A program made the position numbers and the translations under genes. Below the pieces are notes generated by a model that was given only the letters and a program-made list of their open reading frames with translations, did not search any database and was not told the DNA's origin. From Flavobacteriaceae bacterium (GTDB lineage: Bacteria > Bacteroidota > Bacteroidia > Flavobacteriales > Flavobacteriaceae), in the NCBI GenBank assembly GCA_947453195.1, contig CANGFO010000001.1, forward strand, positions 1-64,000: a stretch of DNA of 64,000 bases, in the 5' to 3' direction. Below, in pieces: positions 53,273-62,613 of this stretch. Position 1 is the stretch's first letter. The number at the start of each line of letters is the position of its first letter.

Positions 53273-55144
53273 TTAGTTTTTTACCAAAAACAAAGGAATA
53301 GTTATTCTGTGGCGCACTTGGTTAACAGTGGTTCCAAAAAGCAAATCTTTAACTCCGGTGTGGCCATGGGTACCCATAACCAAAATATCAAAATCGCCTT
53401 CGTTAACAATTTTTGAAATGGCCTTAGTTGGTTTTCCAAATCCAAGTTGTACCGCTACTGTAAACCCTTTTGCAGCCAATATTGCTTGGTATTCCATTAA
53501 TAATTTTTCATCAATTGTAGATTCATGGTCGTCGGTTTGGACACCATAAATCATTGCTCCTACGGTTTCAACAACATGAATTAAGGTATATTGCGCATCC
53601 ATTCCGCCCAATTCAAAAGCACTGTTTATTGCTTTTTCATCGGCATTTGAAAAATCTACCGAAATGGCGATTTTCTTATTATTATAGGTTTTGCTTTGAT
53701 TGTAAATTAATTCGAAATTGTGTGGCAAATGATTTTGGGGTTCACTTTTAACTTTTGCTAAAATTGGTTTGAAAATAATATATAAGAGCAATACTAGAAA
53801 TGCTAATGCCAAAGGAACAACCGTTAGCCATAATACCATTGGATTTGATGAATTTTCCAACCACCCTTTTATTTCGTCAAAAACCAATTTGGCATTTAAG
53901 GAAACTATTATTAAAGCGATAATCCAAGAAATAATTTGTGTTATTGTGCTAATATGAAAACCTTTCATTTTCGACTTATCACTTACAAAATGGATCAACG
54001 GAATTATAGCAAATCCCAGTTGCAAACTCAAAATCACCTGACTAAAAATTAGCATTTTGCCCGTTACATTTTCGCCATAAATTAAAATCACAATTAAGGC
54101 CGGAACAATAGCAATTATTCGCGTAATTATTCGGCGCACCCATGGCTGAATCCTTAAATTTAGATAGCCTTCCATAATGATTTGACCAGCTAATGTTCCT
54201 GTAATCGTAGAACTTTGTCCGGCAGCAATTAATGCCACAGCAAATAAAATCGGAGCCCATTTATTTCCTAAAATTGGTGCTAAAAGTTTATACGCATCTT
54301 GAATTTCAGCAACCTGAAACAAGCCATTTTTATAAAAAGTGGCAGCAGCTAAAATTAAAATAGCGGCATTTACAAAAAAGGCCAAATTCAAGGCAATAGT
54401 GCTATCAATAAAATTGTATTTCAATGCTTGCTTGATGCCTTCTTTGCTTCGATCAAATTTTCGGGTTTGCACCAAAGAAGAATGCAAGTATAAATTATGT
54501 GGCATCACGGTGGCTCCTATAATTCCGATTGCGATATAAAGTGCGGTTTCATTAGGTAAAGTTGGAATTAATCCTTGTATCACACTCCCCATTTCGGGTT
54601 GAGCAAAAAACAATTCCACAACAAAAGAAAGTGCAATAATCATAACCAAAGCAATGATAAAAGCTTCCATTTTTCGAATGCCTTTATTAATTAAAAAAAG
54701 CAATAAAAAAGTATCTAAAACGGTAATTAATACACCATAAATTAAAGGTAATCCGGTTAGTAAATTAATTCCGATTGCCATTCCTAATACTTCGGCCAAG
54801 TCACAAGCGGCAATAGCAATTTCGGCAAGAAAATAAAGAATATAATTTATAAAAGGCGAGTAAGTTTCGCGGGAAGCTTGTGCCAAATCGCGCTGGGTAA
54901 CAATTCCGAGGCGGGCGCTCAAGCTTTGCAAAAGCAACGCCATTAAATTACTCATCAATAAAACCCACACCAAAGTATACCCAAACTGACTTCCGCCGGC
55001 CAAATCGGTTGCCCAATTTCCAGGATCCATATAGCCAACGCTAATTAAATAAGCCGGCCCAAGAAAAGCCAAAACTTTTCTAAAACCCGTTTTATTACCG
55101 CTAGTTGCTACCGATTGGTTTACTTCTTCAAGTGATTTACCCAT
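53273..55144 (-). CDS. Nramp family divalent metal transporter fused to universal stress protein domain
   Basis: The 623-residue protein has an Nramp (MntH-like) core of about eleven helices (residues about 25-455). The conserved transport motifs are YMDPGNWATDLAGG in helix 1 and GATVMPHNLYLHSSLVQTR in helix 6, which bind Mn/Fe. After a short linker, residues about 480-623 form a universal stress protein domain with the ATP-binding-type signature MGTHGHTGVKDLLFGTTVNQ. Such Nramp-Usp fusions occur in Bacteroidota. The Usp tail could regulate transport by nucleotide binding. It starts just behind a minus-strand TATTTTTG box and is divergent from crtY. Confidence 0.9.
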   Translation of the reverse strand: MGKSLEEVNQSVATSGNKTGFRKVLAFLGPAYLISVGYMDPGNWATDLAGGSQFGYTLVWVLLMSNLMALLLQSLSARLGIVTQRDLAQASRETYSPFINYILYFLAEIAIAACDLAEVLGMAIGINLLTGLPLIYGVLITVLDTFLLLFLINKGIRKMEAFIIALVMIIALSFVVELFFAQPEMGSVIQGLIPTLPNETALYIAIGIIGATVMPHNLYLHSSLVQTRKFDRSKEGIKQALKYNFIDSTIALNLAFFVNAAILILAAATFYKNGLFQVAEIQDAYKLLAPILGNKWAPILFAVALIAAGQSSTITGTLAGQIIMEGYLNLRIQPWVRRIITRIIAIVPALIVILIYGENVTGKMLIFSQVILSLQLGFAIIPLIHFVSDKSKMKGFHISTITQIISWIIALIIVSLNAKLVFDEIKGWLENSSNPMVLWLTVVPLALAFLVLLLYIIFKPILAKVKSEPQNHLPHNFELIYNQSKTYNNKKIAISVDFSNADEKAINSAFELGGMDAQYTLIHVVETVGAMIYGVQTDDHESTIDEKLLMEYQAILAAKGFTVAVQLGFGKPTKAISKIVNEGDFDILVMGTHGHTGVKDLLFGTTVNQVRHRITIPLFLVKN

Positions 55145-55164
55145 AAGTATTTGCTTATTAAGGT

Positions 55165-55203
55165 CAAAAATACAGATTAAATTTTAAGAAATCTATATAT
55201 TTG
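55165..55203. promoter_or_regulatory. tight divergent promoter pair (Nramp-Usp and crtY)
   Basis: TATTTTTG on the minus strand (plus 55165-55172) serves the Nramp-Usp gene, and TATATTTG on the plus strand (55196-55203) serves crtY. The boxes lie 23 bases apart, so the upstream elements must overlap. The crtY box ends four bases before its GTG. Confidence 0.5.
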
Positions 55204-55207
55204 AAAC

Positions 55208-56350
55208 GTGAAGCACTACCATTATATTTTTACCGGCAGCGGATTGTCTGCAATGATGACCGTTTATGAAATGATTTTATCTGGAAAATTTCAGGATAAA
55301 ACGATTTTGCTTTTGGATGAAAATCCAAAAAAAACCAACGATAGAACGTGGTGCTTTTGGGATTCTAAGTCAATTTTTCCAAATCAAGTAGCCACTAAAT
55401 GGAATTCGTCTTGGTTTAAAAACAGTGCTTTTGAAAGGAAATTAAATTTAGATCCGTATCAATATAAAATGGTTAAAGGATTGGATTTTTATAATCTAAT
55501 TTTTGATTTGATTTCCAAACAAGAAAACATTGATTTTGTAAATCAAAAGGTGCTTGATTTTGAAGAATTGGGAGACCATTGCATCGTAAAAACAGACTCT
55601 GAAAATTATACTTGCAATAAAATTTTCAATTCTATTTTCGATCCGAATTTAGTGAAAAGTCAAACCAAATATCCGTTGTTGCAACAACATTTTGTAGGTT
55701 GGTTTATCAAATCTAAAGAAGACGTATTTGAAAAAGAAACGGCTACTTTCATGGATTTTTCTGTTGAACAAAAAGGCAACACCCGATTTATGTATGTTTT
55801 ACCTACATCCTCAACAGAAGCTTTATTAGAATATACGTTGTTTTCAAAAGAGTTACTCCCACTATCGGAATACGAAAACGAAATTCAAAGCTACATTCAA
55901 AAACTTGGAATTACCGAATACGAAATTGTAGAAAAAGAACAAGGAAACATCCCAATGACGTGTTATCCATTTTGGAAAAACAACACCAAAAACATCTTAA
56001 ATATTGGTTCTGCAGGAGGATGGACCAAAGCCAGCACCGGGTATACTTTTAAAAATACCACCAAAAAAGCAAAGCAATTGGTATTGTTTTCAGACAACAA
56101 TTCCGACTTTAGAAAATTCCAAAAAAGAGACAAATTTTGGTTTTATGATTTATTGCTTTTAGATATTTTAGATCAAAAAAATCATTTGGGCTCCACTATT
56201 TTTTCTTCAATGTTTCAAAAAGGAAATGCCACCGTAATCTTCAAATTTCTGGATGAAGAAACTTCTTTTTTAGAGGACCTGCAAGTAATTTGGAAATGCC
56301 CGAAAGGATTATTTGTCAAAGCATTATTTAGCAGAATTTTTCGATTTTAA
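55208..56350 (+). CDS. crtY: lycopene beta-cyclase
   Basis: This flavin enzyme closes the beta rings of lycopene to give beta-carotene, the precursor of zeaxanthin in flavobacteria. The 380-residue product shows the dinucleotide-binding start YIFTGSGLSAMMTVYEMI, then NDRTWCFWDSK, FMDFSVEQKGNTRFMYVLP, GNIPMTCYPFWKN and IGSAGGWTKASTGYTFKN, all family landmarks. The start is GTG, chosen because the -7 box is four bases upstream. No other carotenoid gene (crtB, crtI, crtZ) is in the window. Confidence 0.93.
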   Translation: MKHYHYIFTGSGLSAMMTVYEMILSGKFQDKTILLLDENPKKTNDRTWCFWDSKSIFPNQVATKWNSSWFKNSAFERKLNLDPYQYKMVKGLDFYNLIFDLISKQENIDFVNQKVLDFEELGDHCIVKTDSENYTCNKIFNSIFDPNLVKSQTKYPLLQQHFVGWFIKSKEDVFEKETATFMDFSVEQKGNTRFMYVLPTSSTEALLEYTLFSKELLPLSEYENEIQSYIQKLGITEYEIVEKEQGNIPMTCYPFWKNNTKNILNIGSAGGWTKASTGYTFKNTTKKAKQLVLFSDNNSDFRKFQKRDKFWFYDLLLLDILDQKNHLGSTIFSSMFQKGNATVIFKFLDEETSFLEDLQVIWKCPKGLFVKALFSRIFRF

Positions 56351-56412
56351 TTTTTCTATCACACGATAACAAAACTTTATAATTGAAATTATTTTAAAAT
56401 TATAATTGTCGC

Positions 56413-56420
56413 TATCTTTG
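56413..56420 (+). promoter_or_regulatory. -7 box of the bacilliredoxin gene
   Basis: TATCTTTG, followed by a 55-base leader. A TTG lies about 27 bases upstream, longer than usual. Confidence 0.4.
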
Positions 56421-56475
56421 CAAAAGATATATTAAATCAAAATTCAGAAATCATAATCTTAAATCATAACTAATT

Positions 56476-56886
56476 ATGTATCCAGAAGAAATGGTAAACC
56501 CAATGCGTGCTGAACTTACAGATGCAGGTTTTCAAAATTTATATAGCGCAAGCGACGTAGAAAATGCAATTAAAGCAGAAGGAACAACTTTGGTAGTTGT
56601 AAATTCGGTTTGTGGATGTGCGGCAAGAAATGCGCGTCCGGGAGCTAAAATGAGTTTGGACGGAGCAAAAAAACCAGATCATTTAATTACCGTTTTTGCG
56701 GGTGTGGATAAAGATGCGGTGGATGCTGCGCGTCAGCAAATGTTTCCATTCCCTCCATCATCACCAAGTATGGCGTTGTTTAAAAACGGAGAATTGGTTC
56801 ACATGTTAGAACGTCATCACATTGAAGGGCGTCCTGCCGAAATGATTGCAGATAACTTAAAAGATGCTTACGCAGAATTCTGTTAA
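56476..56886 (+). CDS. bacilliredoxin, BrxA/BrxB family
   Basis: Bacilliredoxins remove bacillithiol from protein thiols in the cytosol. The 136-residue thioredoxin-fold protein has the diagnostic CGC active site in VVNSVCGCAARNARPG, with MYPEEMVNPMRAELTDAGF at the start and FPPSSPSMALFKNGELVHML near the end. A further Cys is the last residue. It is monocistronic with a terminator. Bacteroidota are known to make bacillithiol, which fits. Confidence 0.93.
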   Translation: MYPEEMVNPMRAELTDAGFQNLYSASDVENAIKAEGTTLVVVNSVCGCAARNARPGAKMSLDGAKKPDHLITVFAGVDKDAVDAARQQMFPFPPSSPSMALFKNGELVHMLERHHIEGRPAEMIADNLKDAYAEFC

Positions 56887-56905
56887 TTCATAAAAAGACA
56901 TTGTT

Positions 56906-56942
56906 AAAACCTCTTAGAAATAATTTTTAAGAGGTTTTTTTG
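56906..56942 (+). terminator. terminator of the bacilliredoxin gene
   Basis: The stem AAAACCTCTTA/TAAGAGGTTTT, with a loop of about ten bases, ends in a T run. Confidence 0.85.
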
Positions 56943-56950
56943 TTTTCAAA

Positions 56951-56983
56951 TTGGTGCATTTTCAATTTTTCAAATTATCTTTG
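56951..56983 (+). promoter_or_regulatory. promoter of the tRNA hydroxylase gene
   Basis: TTG at 56951-56953 and TATCTTTG at 56976-56983 have a 22-base spacer. The leader is about 50 bases. Confidence 0.55.
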
Positions 56984-57037
56984 CAACCGAGTTCTTCCAT
57001 TTAGAACTCAACATTTCTAACCTTAAACGTTTATAGC

Positions 57038-58408
57038 ATGCAACTGTATAACACCTTAAGCGCAGAAGAAAGAGCCGAATTGATTGATCAAGCAGGCAAA
57101 CAACGTCTTACGTTGTCTTTCTATGCGTATGCCAAAATTGAAGACCCTAAAAAATTTCGCGACGATTTATTTATTGCTTGGAATCAGCTTGATGCCCTAG
57201 GCAGAACCTATGTTGCCAAAGAAGGAATCAACGCCCAAATGAGTATTCCTGCCGAAAATATGGAAGCCTTTCGGAAAACTTTAGAAGCTTATGATTTCAT
57301 GAAAAACATCCGCCTGAATGTGGCAGTTGAACACGATGATCATTCGTTTTTAAAACTTACTGTTAAAGTACGCGACAAAATTGTAGCCGACGGATTAAAT
57401 GATGAAACTTTTGATGTGACCAATATTGGAGTGCACCTAAAAGCCAAAGAATTTAACCAGATTTTAGAAGATCCAAATACCATTGTAGTGGATTTTAGAA
57501 ACCATTACGAAAGTGAAATTGGACATTTTAAAGGAGCAATCACCCCCGATGTAGAGACATTTCGTGAATCGTTACCAATAATCAACGAGCAATTAAAAGA
57601 TTTTAAAGACGATAAAAACTTGGTGATGTATTGCACCGGAGGAATCCGTTGTGAAAAAGCTTCGGCTTATTTTAAACACCAAGGATTTAAAAATGTTTTT
57701 CAATTAGAAGGCGGAATTATCAATTATGCCAAACAAATCAAAGAAGAAAATATTGAAAGTAAATTTATTGGAAAAAACTTTGTTTTTGACCACCGATTAG
57801 GGGAACGAATTACCAACGATATCGTTTCTCAATGCCACCAATGCGGAAAACCGTGCGACAACCACACTAATTGTGAAAACGACGGGTGTCATTTATTATT
57901 CATTCAATGTGACGAATGCAAAGCTGCAATGGAAAATTGTTGTTCAACAGAATGCTTGAATACCATTCATTTACCATTAGTAGAACAGGTTAAACTTCGT
58001 AGAGGAATTCAAGTAGGTAACAAAGTGTTCCGAAAAGGAAAATCAGATAAATTGTTATTCAAACATTCGGGAGAACTATCGGATAAATCTTTGGCTGTAG
58101 CCGAAAATAGAGAACAAAAGCCAAAAGATATTCGTCAAAAAATTAAAATCAAGAAAGTGTTACTTGGTAAAGCTGAACATTACTATGTGAAAGCACAAGT
58201 TGGTCTTTTTATCATTCAAAATAACGAATTAAATGTTGGAGACAAACTTCTAATTTCTGGTCCAACAACGGGTACTGAAGAATATATTTTAGGAAAAATG
58301 CTGGTTAATGGAAAAGAAATTTCCACGGCAAATCCAGGAGATAAAGTAACTTTTGAAGTGCCATTTAGAGTCCGATTATCGGATAAATTATATAAAATTA
58401 TCTCTTAG
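57038..58408 (+). CDS. trhO: tRNA uridine-34 hydroxylase (TrhO, rhodanese type) with additional C-terminal domain
   Basis: TrhO makes 5-hydroxyuridine at the wobble base of tRNAs using oxygen. Residues 1-130 form the acylphosphatase-like N-terminal domain, 135-235 the rhodanese domain with active-site VMYCTGGIRCEKAS (Cys 199), and 265-306 a cysteine-rich segment (CHQCGKPC, CDECKAAMENCCSTEC). Typical TrhO ends near residue 350. Here a further 100 residues (about 358-456) form a beta-rich module, with LNVGDKLLISGPTTG and ANPGDKVTFEVPFRVRLSDK, that resembles the C-terminal domain of U32-family proteins. The last 17-residue KQRLTLSFYAYAKIEDP-type opening is normal. Confidence 0.92.
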   Translation: MQLYNTLSAEERAELIDQAGKQRLTLSFYAYAKIEDPKKFRDDLFIAWNQLDALGRTYVAKEGINAQMSIPAENMEAFRKTLEAYDFMKNIRLNVAVEHDDHSFLKLTVKVRDKIVADGLNDETFDVTNIGVHLKAKEFNQILEDPNTIVVDFRNHYESEIGHFKGAITPDVETFRESLPIINEQLKDFKDDKNLVMYCTGGIRCEKASAYFKHQGFKNVFQLEGGIINYAKQIKEENIESKFIGKNFVFDHRLGERITNDIVSQCHQCGKPCDNHTNCENDGCHLLFIQCDECKAAMENCCSTECLNTIHLPLVEQVKLRRGIQVGNKVFRKGKSDKLLFKHSGELSDKSLAVAENREQKPKDIRQKIKIKKVLLGKAEHYYVKAQVGLFIIQNNELNVGDKLLISGPTTGTEEYILGKMLVNGKEISTANPGDKVTFEVPFRVRLSDKLYKIIS

Positions 58409-58428
58409 AATAAATCGGTTAAAAGACC

Positions 58429-58482
58429 AAAAAATCTCAAATTCCAAAGGTTAAAATTAACGTTGGTTTTTGGGATTTTTTT
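58429..58482 (+). terminator. terminator of trhO
   Basis: An imperfect stem AAAAATCTCAAA/TTTTTGGGATTTTT with inner pairing is followed by a T run. Confidence 0.6.
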
Positions 58483-58570
58483 ATTGGAATATATTTTATA
58501 AAAATACTATCTTTACAAATTAATCGTTTTATAAACTTACATTGCTTTTTAGCAATACTACTATATAAAT

Positions 58571-59815
58571 ATGGCATGTACAAGTTGTTCAACTTCAGAT
58601 GGTGGTGCACCTAAGGGTTGTAAAAATAATGGGACTTGCGGCACCGATAGCTGCAATAAATTAACTGTTTTTGATTGGCTTTCTAACATGAGTTTACCAA
58701 ATGGTGAAGCTCCTTTTGATTGTGTGGAAGTGCGTTTTAAAAATGGCCGTAAAGAATTTTATCGAAATACCGAAAAACTTACTCTTAGCATAGGAGATAT
58801 TGTGGCAACAGAAGCTTCTCCGGGACATGATGTTGGAATTGTAACGCTAACTGGGGAATTGGTTAAAATTCAAATGAAGAAAAAAGGGGTAAATCACGCA
58901 GGTGCGGAAATCCCGAAAGTATATAGAAAAGCCTCTCAAAAAGACATTGATATTTGGAGCGATGCACGCGATAAAGAAGAGTCTATGAAGGTTAAAGCAA
59001 GAGAAATTGCTATTGCCTTAAAGTTGCAAATGAAAATTTCGGATATCGAATTTCAAGGAGACGGATCGAAAGCAATTTTTTATTATACTGCCGAAGATCG
59101 TGTAGATTTTAGACAACTTATTAAAGAATTTGCGCAAGTATTTAAATCTAGAATTGAAATGAAACAAGTGGGCTTTCGTCAAGAAGCAGCTCGCCTTGGC
59201 GGAATTGGATCTTGTGGGAGAGAATTGTGTTGCTCTACTTGGTTAACCGATTTTAGAAGTGTAAATACCTCTGCAGCAAGATACCAACAGTTGTCATTAA
59301 ATCCTCAAAAGTTGGCTGGGCAATGCGGAAAATTAAAATGTTGTTTGAATTATGAATTGGACACTTATCTAGATGCTTTGAAAGATTTTCCAGAATTTGA
59401 AACCAAATTACACACCGAAAAAGGGGATGCCATTTGTCAGAAACAGGATATTTTTAAAGGATTAATGTGGTTTGCGTACACCGATAATTTTTCGAGTTGG
59501 CATATTCTAAAAATTGATCAGGTTAAAGAAATAATTGCTCAAAATAAAGAAAAGAAACGCGTTTCGTCATTAGAAGATTTTGCAATAGAAATTGTAGCAG
59601 AACCAGAAGCTAACTTCAATAACGCTATGGGTCAAGAAAGCTTAACGCGTTTTGATCAGCCAAAAAGAAGTAAAAATAAATCAAAAAATAAATCGCAAAA
59701 TCCCAACTTCAAGCAAGGACAAGGTCAAAATCAGAATCAAAATTCCAATCAAAATCCAAAGCCAGAAGTAAAAAGACCTGTAATTATTATTAAGAAAAAT
59801 GAAGATAAAAAGTAG
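58571..59815 (+). CDS. ricT: PSP1/RicT family protein with Cys-rich N-terminus
   Basis: RicT (YaaT) family proteins bear the PSP1 C-terminal domain and in Bacillus form an iron-sulfur complex that affects RNA processing and differentiation. The 414-residue protein has a Cys-rich head (CTSCSTSD, GTCGTDSCNK), then FDWLSNMSLPNGEAPFDCVEVRF, and the PSP1 core with two Cys motifs, GSCGRELCCSTWLTDF and CGKLKCCLNYELD. The tail is low complexity and basic (Asn, Gln, Lys-rich). It overlaps gldH by 17 bases, so the genes are coupled. Confidence 0.9.
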   Translation: MACTSCSTSDGGAPKGCKNNGTCGTDSCNKLTVFDWLSNMSLPNGEAPFDCVEVRFKNGRKEFYRNTEKLTLSIGDIVATEASPGHDVGIVTLTGELVKIQMKKKGVNHAGAEIPKVYRKASQKDIDIWSDARDKEESMKVKAREIAIALKLQMKISDIEFQGDGSKAIFYYTAEDRVDFRQLIKEFAQVFKSRIEMKQVGFRQEAARLGGIGSCGRELCCSTWLTDFRSVNTSAARYQQLSLNPQKLAGQCGKLKCCLNYELDTYLDALKDFPEFETKLHTEKGDAICQKQDIFKGLMWFAYTDNFSSWHILKIDQVKEIIAQNKEKKRVSSLEDFAIEIVAEPEANFNNAMGQESLTRFDQPKRSKNKSKNKSQNPNFKQGQGQNQNQNSNQNPKPEVKRPVIIIKKNEDKK

Positions 59816-60284
59816 CCTTCTATTTATTCTAATGGTGTTTGTTGTGATTTCTTGCGATAAAAAACTTGTTTTCGACGAGTATAAATCAGTAGGAAATACA
59901 TGGCATCAAGACAGTATTTTAACTTTTAAATTGCCTAAATTGGAAAGTGAAAAAAAATACAACCTCTTTGTAAATGTTAGAGATAATAACGATTATCCAT
60001 TTGATAATTTATTTTTAATTGTTTCCTTAGAATATCCAAATAAAAAAACCATTGTAGATACTTTAGAGTATAAAATGGCCAATCCGGATGGCTCACTTAT
60101 GGGTGACGGATTTACAGATGTAAAAGAAAGTAAGCTTTTTTATAAAGAAAATGTCCCTTTTAATCTTAAAGGCGAATATCAGGTTCATATTCAGCAAGCC
60201 GTTAGACAAACCGGAAAAATTGCTGGTGTAGAAAATTTAAAAGGAATTACAGAAATAGGCTTTAGAGTAGAATCTACAAATTAA
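59799..60284 (+). CDS. gldH: gliding motility lipoprotein GldH
   Basis: GldH is a lipoprotein required for gliding motility and linked to type IX secretion in flavobacteria. The 161-residue product has the lipobox VISC near residue 19, followed by DKKLVFDEYKSVGNTWHQDSI and FVNVRDNNDYPFDNLFLIVSL, which are family signatures. Its ATG lies within the ricT end (17-base overlap), and the penicillin-binding protein gene follows after five bases. This order, ricT-gldH-pbp1A, is familiar from flavobacteria. Confidence 0.93.
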   Translation: MKIKSSLLFILMVFVVISCDKKLVFDEYKSVGNTWHQDSILTFKLPKLESEKKYNLFVNVRDNNDYPFDNLFLIVSLEYPNKKTIVDTLEYKMANPDGSLMGDGFTDVKESKLFYKENVPFNLKGEYQVHIQQAVRQTGKIAGVENLKGITEIGFRVESTN

Positions 60285-60289
60285 TAATT

Positions 60290-62599
60290 ATGGCAGTACA
60301 AAATAAAAAAAACACGCCTGTTAAAGACATCAAATACTACCAAAAGAAATTTTGGAAATTGTTTTTTTATAGCATTGGAGGAATTTTCTTATTCTTCATA
60401 TTTGCTTCGTGGGGACTTTTTGGAAAAATGCCTTCTTTTGAAGATTTAGAAAATCCAAATTCTAATCTTGCTACCGAAATCATCTCCTCTGATGGAGTTA
60501 CCTTAGGAAAATTTTACAATGAGAATCGTACCGCAATAAAATATAAAGATTTACCAAAATCGCTTGTAGATGCTTTAGTTTCAACCGAAGACGAGCGCTT
60601 TTACGAACACTCAGGGATTGATGCAAGAAGAACTTTTGGAGCTGCTGCAAAATTGGGTTCTAATGGAGGAGCAAGTACCTTAACCCAACAATTAGCCAAA
60701 TTATTATTCCACGGAGAAGGTTCAAAATTTTTGCCATTTCGTATGATTCAAAAAGCAAAAGAATGGATAATTGCAGTGAGGTTAGAGCGTCAATATACCA
60801 AAAATGAAATCATCGCCTTGTATTTCAATCAAGTTGATTTTGTTAACGGAGCCGTTGGAATTCGATCAGCTGCAAAAGTGTATTTCAACAAAGAACCCCG
60901 TGACTTAAAGGTTGAAGAAAGTGCCTTATTAGTTGGAATGCTTACCAATCCTTCGCTTTTTAATCCGGTTCGTCGTCCAGAAAAAGCACTAAAAAGAAGA
61001 AATATAGTATTAGGGCAATTGGTTAGAAATAACCATTTAGAAGAAGCTGCTAAAAAAATATTAGAAAGAAAACCAATCGTTTTAGATTTTCATCCCGAAA
61101 GCCACTTAGACGGGACTGCTACGTATTTTAGAGAATACCTGAGAGATTTCATGAAGAATTGGGTGAAAGAAAATAAAAGACCTGATGGAGAAGAATATGA
61201 TATTTATGGAGATGGTTTAAAAATATATGTGACCTTAGATTCTAAGATTCAGGAGCATGCAGAAGAGGCCGTTCAAGAGCACATGAAAAATTTACAAGAA
61301 GAATTTTTTATCCAACAAAAAGGAAATAAAAATGCCCCTTTTGTAAATTTAACCGAACCCGAAACGGATAAAATTATCAATCAAGCGATGAAGAATTCAG
61401 AAAGATGGCGCATTCTGAAAGCAGATGACAAAACCGATGAAGAAATAATAGCCTCGTTCAGTAGAAAAACTAAAATGACCGTTTTCACATGGAAAGGAGA
61501 CCGCGATACCATCATGACTCCCTTGGATTCCATTCGTTATTACAAACATTTCCTTCAAGCAGGTTTAATGTCGATGGAGCCACAAACCGGACAAATTAAG
61601 GCTTGGGTTGGTGGAATTAATTACAAATACTTCCAATACGATCACGTAGGTCAAGGAGCGAGACAAGTAGGGTCTACCTTTAAGCCATTTGTATATGCTA
61701 CTGCAATTGAACAACTTGGAATGTCTCCTTGTGATACTTTATTGGATGCTCCTTTCATGATTCGTAAAGGACGTCACCATGTTACCGAAGATTGGGAGCC
61801 AAGAAATTCCGATCAAAAATACCGTGGAATGATGACCTTAAAACGCGCATTAGCAAACTCTGTAAATATTATTTCTGCAAAATTAATTGACCGAACCGGC
61901 CCAGAAGCAGTGGTTGAATTAACCAAAAAATTAGGAGTTACTTCCGAAATTCCGGTGCAGCCCTCAATAGCACTTGGTGCAGTAGATATTACTGTTCAAG
62001 ACATGGTTGCTGCCTATAGCACTTTTGCAAATCAAGGCGTTTACATTAAGCCACAATTCATTTCTAGAATTGAAGATAAAAACGGAGCTGTAATTTTTGA
62101 ACCCGTACCCGAATCACACGATGTATTAAGTAAAGATGTTTCGTTTGCGGTAATTAAATTGTTAGAAGGTGTAACCGAAGGTGGATCGGGAGAACGACTA
62201 AGAACCGAAGGTGGTGGAAGCGGTGATAACCGTTGGACAGGATATCCTTATGTATTTAAAAATCCTATTGCTGGTAAAACAGGAACTTCACAAAATCAAT
62301 CGGACGGTTGGTTTATCGGAATGGTGCCTAATTTAGTAACTGGCGTTTGGGTTGGATGTGAAGACCGATCAGCACATTTTAAAAGTATCACTTATGGTCA
62401 AGGAGCAACTGCAGCTTTACCTATTTGGGGATATTTCATGGAAAAATGCTACCAAGATCCAGATCTTCTCATCTCCAAGGACGAATTCCAACGACCTGAA
62501 AATTTTGCAATTAAAGTAGATTGCTATTCAGCTCCAAGAGAAGCGGTTAAAGACTCTACCAATACCGAAGAACAAAATCCAGATGAATTTGGACTTTAG
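60290..62599 (+). CDS. class A penicillin-binding protein 1A (transglycosylase/transpeptidase)
   Basis: This bifunctional murein synthase polymerises glycan strands and crosslinks peptides. The 769-residue protein has an N-terminal membrane anchor (about 28-45), a GT51 domain with [14 protein letters not shown] and [15 protein letters not shown] (about 95-145), and a transpeptidase domain with the active Ser in [10 protein letters not shown], the SVN motif in [10 protein letters not shown] and KTG in [14 protein letters not shown]. The C-terminus is short and acidic. The operon position behind gldH fits with cell envelope growth. Confidence 0.95.
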   Translation: MAVQNKKNTPVKDIKYYQKKFWKLFFYSIGGIFLFFIFASWGLFGKMPSFEDLENPNSNLATEIISSDGVTLGKFYNENRTAIKYKDLPKSLVDALVSTEDERFYEHSGIDARRTFGAAAKLGSNGGASTLTQQLAKLLFHGEGSKFLPFRMIQKAKEWIIAVRLERQYTKNEIIALYFNQVDFVNGAVGIRSAAKVYFNKEPRDLKVEESALLVGMLTNPSLFNPVRRPEKALKRRNIVLGQLVRNNHLEEAAKKILERKPIVLDFHPESHLDGTATYFREYLRDFMKNWVKENKRPDGEEYDIYGDGLKIYVTLDSKIQEHAEEAVQEHMKNLQEEFFIQQKGNKNAPFVNLTEPETDKIINQAMKNSERWRILKADDKTDEEIIASFSRKTKMTVFTWKGDRDTIMTPLDSIRYYKHFLQAGLMSMEPQTGQIKAWVGGINYKYFQYDHVGQGARQVGSTFKPFVYATAIEQLGMSPCDTLLDAPFMIRKGRHHVTEDWEPRNSDQKYRGMMTLKRALANSVNIISAKLIDRTGPEAVVELTKKLGVTSEIPVQPSIALGAVDITVQDMVAAYSTFANQGVYIKPQFISRIEDKNGAVIFEPVPESHDVLSKDVSFAVIKLLEGVTEGGSGERLRTEGGGSGDNRWTGYPYVFKNPIAGKTGTSQNQSDGWFIGMVPNLVTGVWVGCEDRSAHFKSITYGQGATAALPIWGYFMEKCYQDPDLLISKDEFQRPENFAIKVDCYSAPREAVKDSTNTEEQNPDEFGL

Positions 62600-62613
62600 T
62601 AATATTTAGTATT

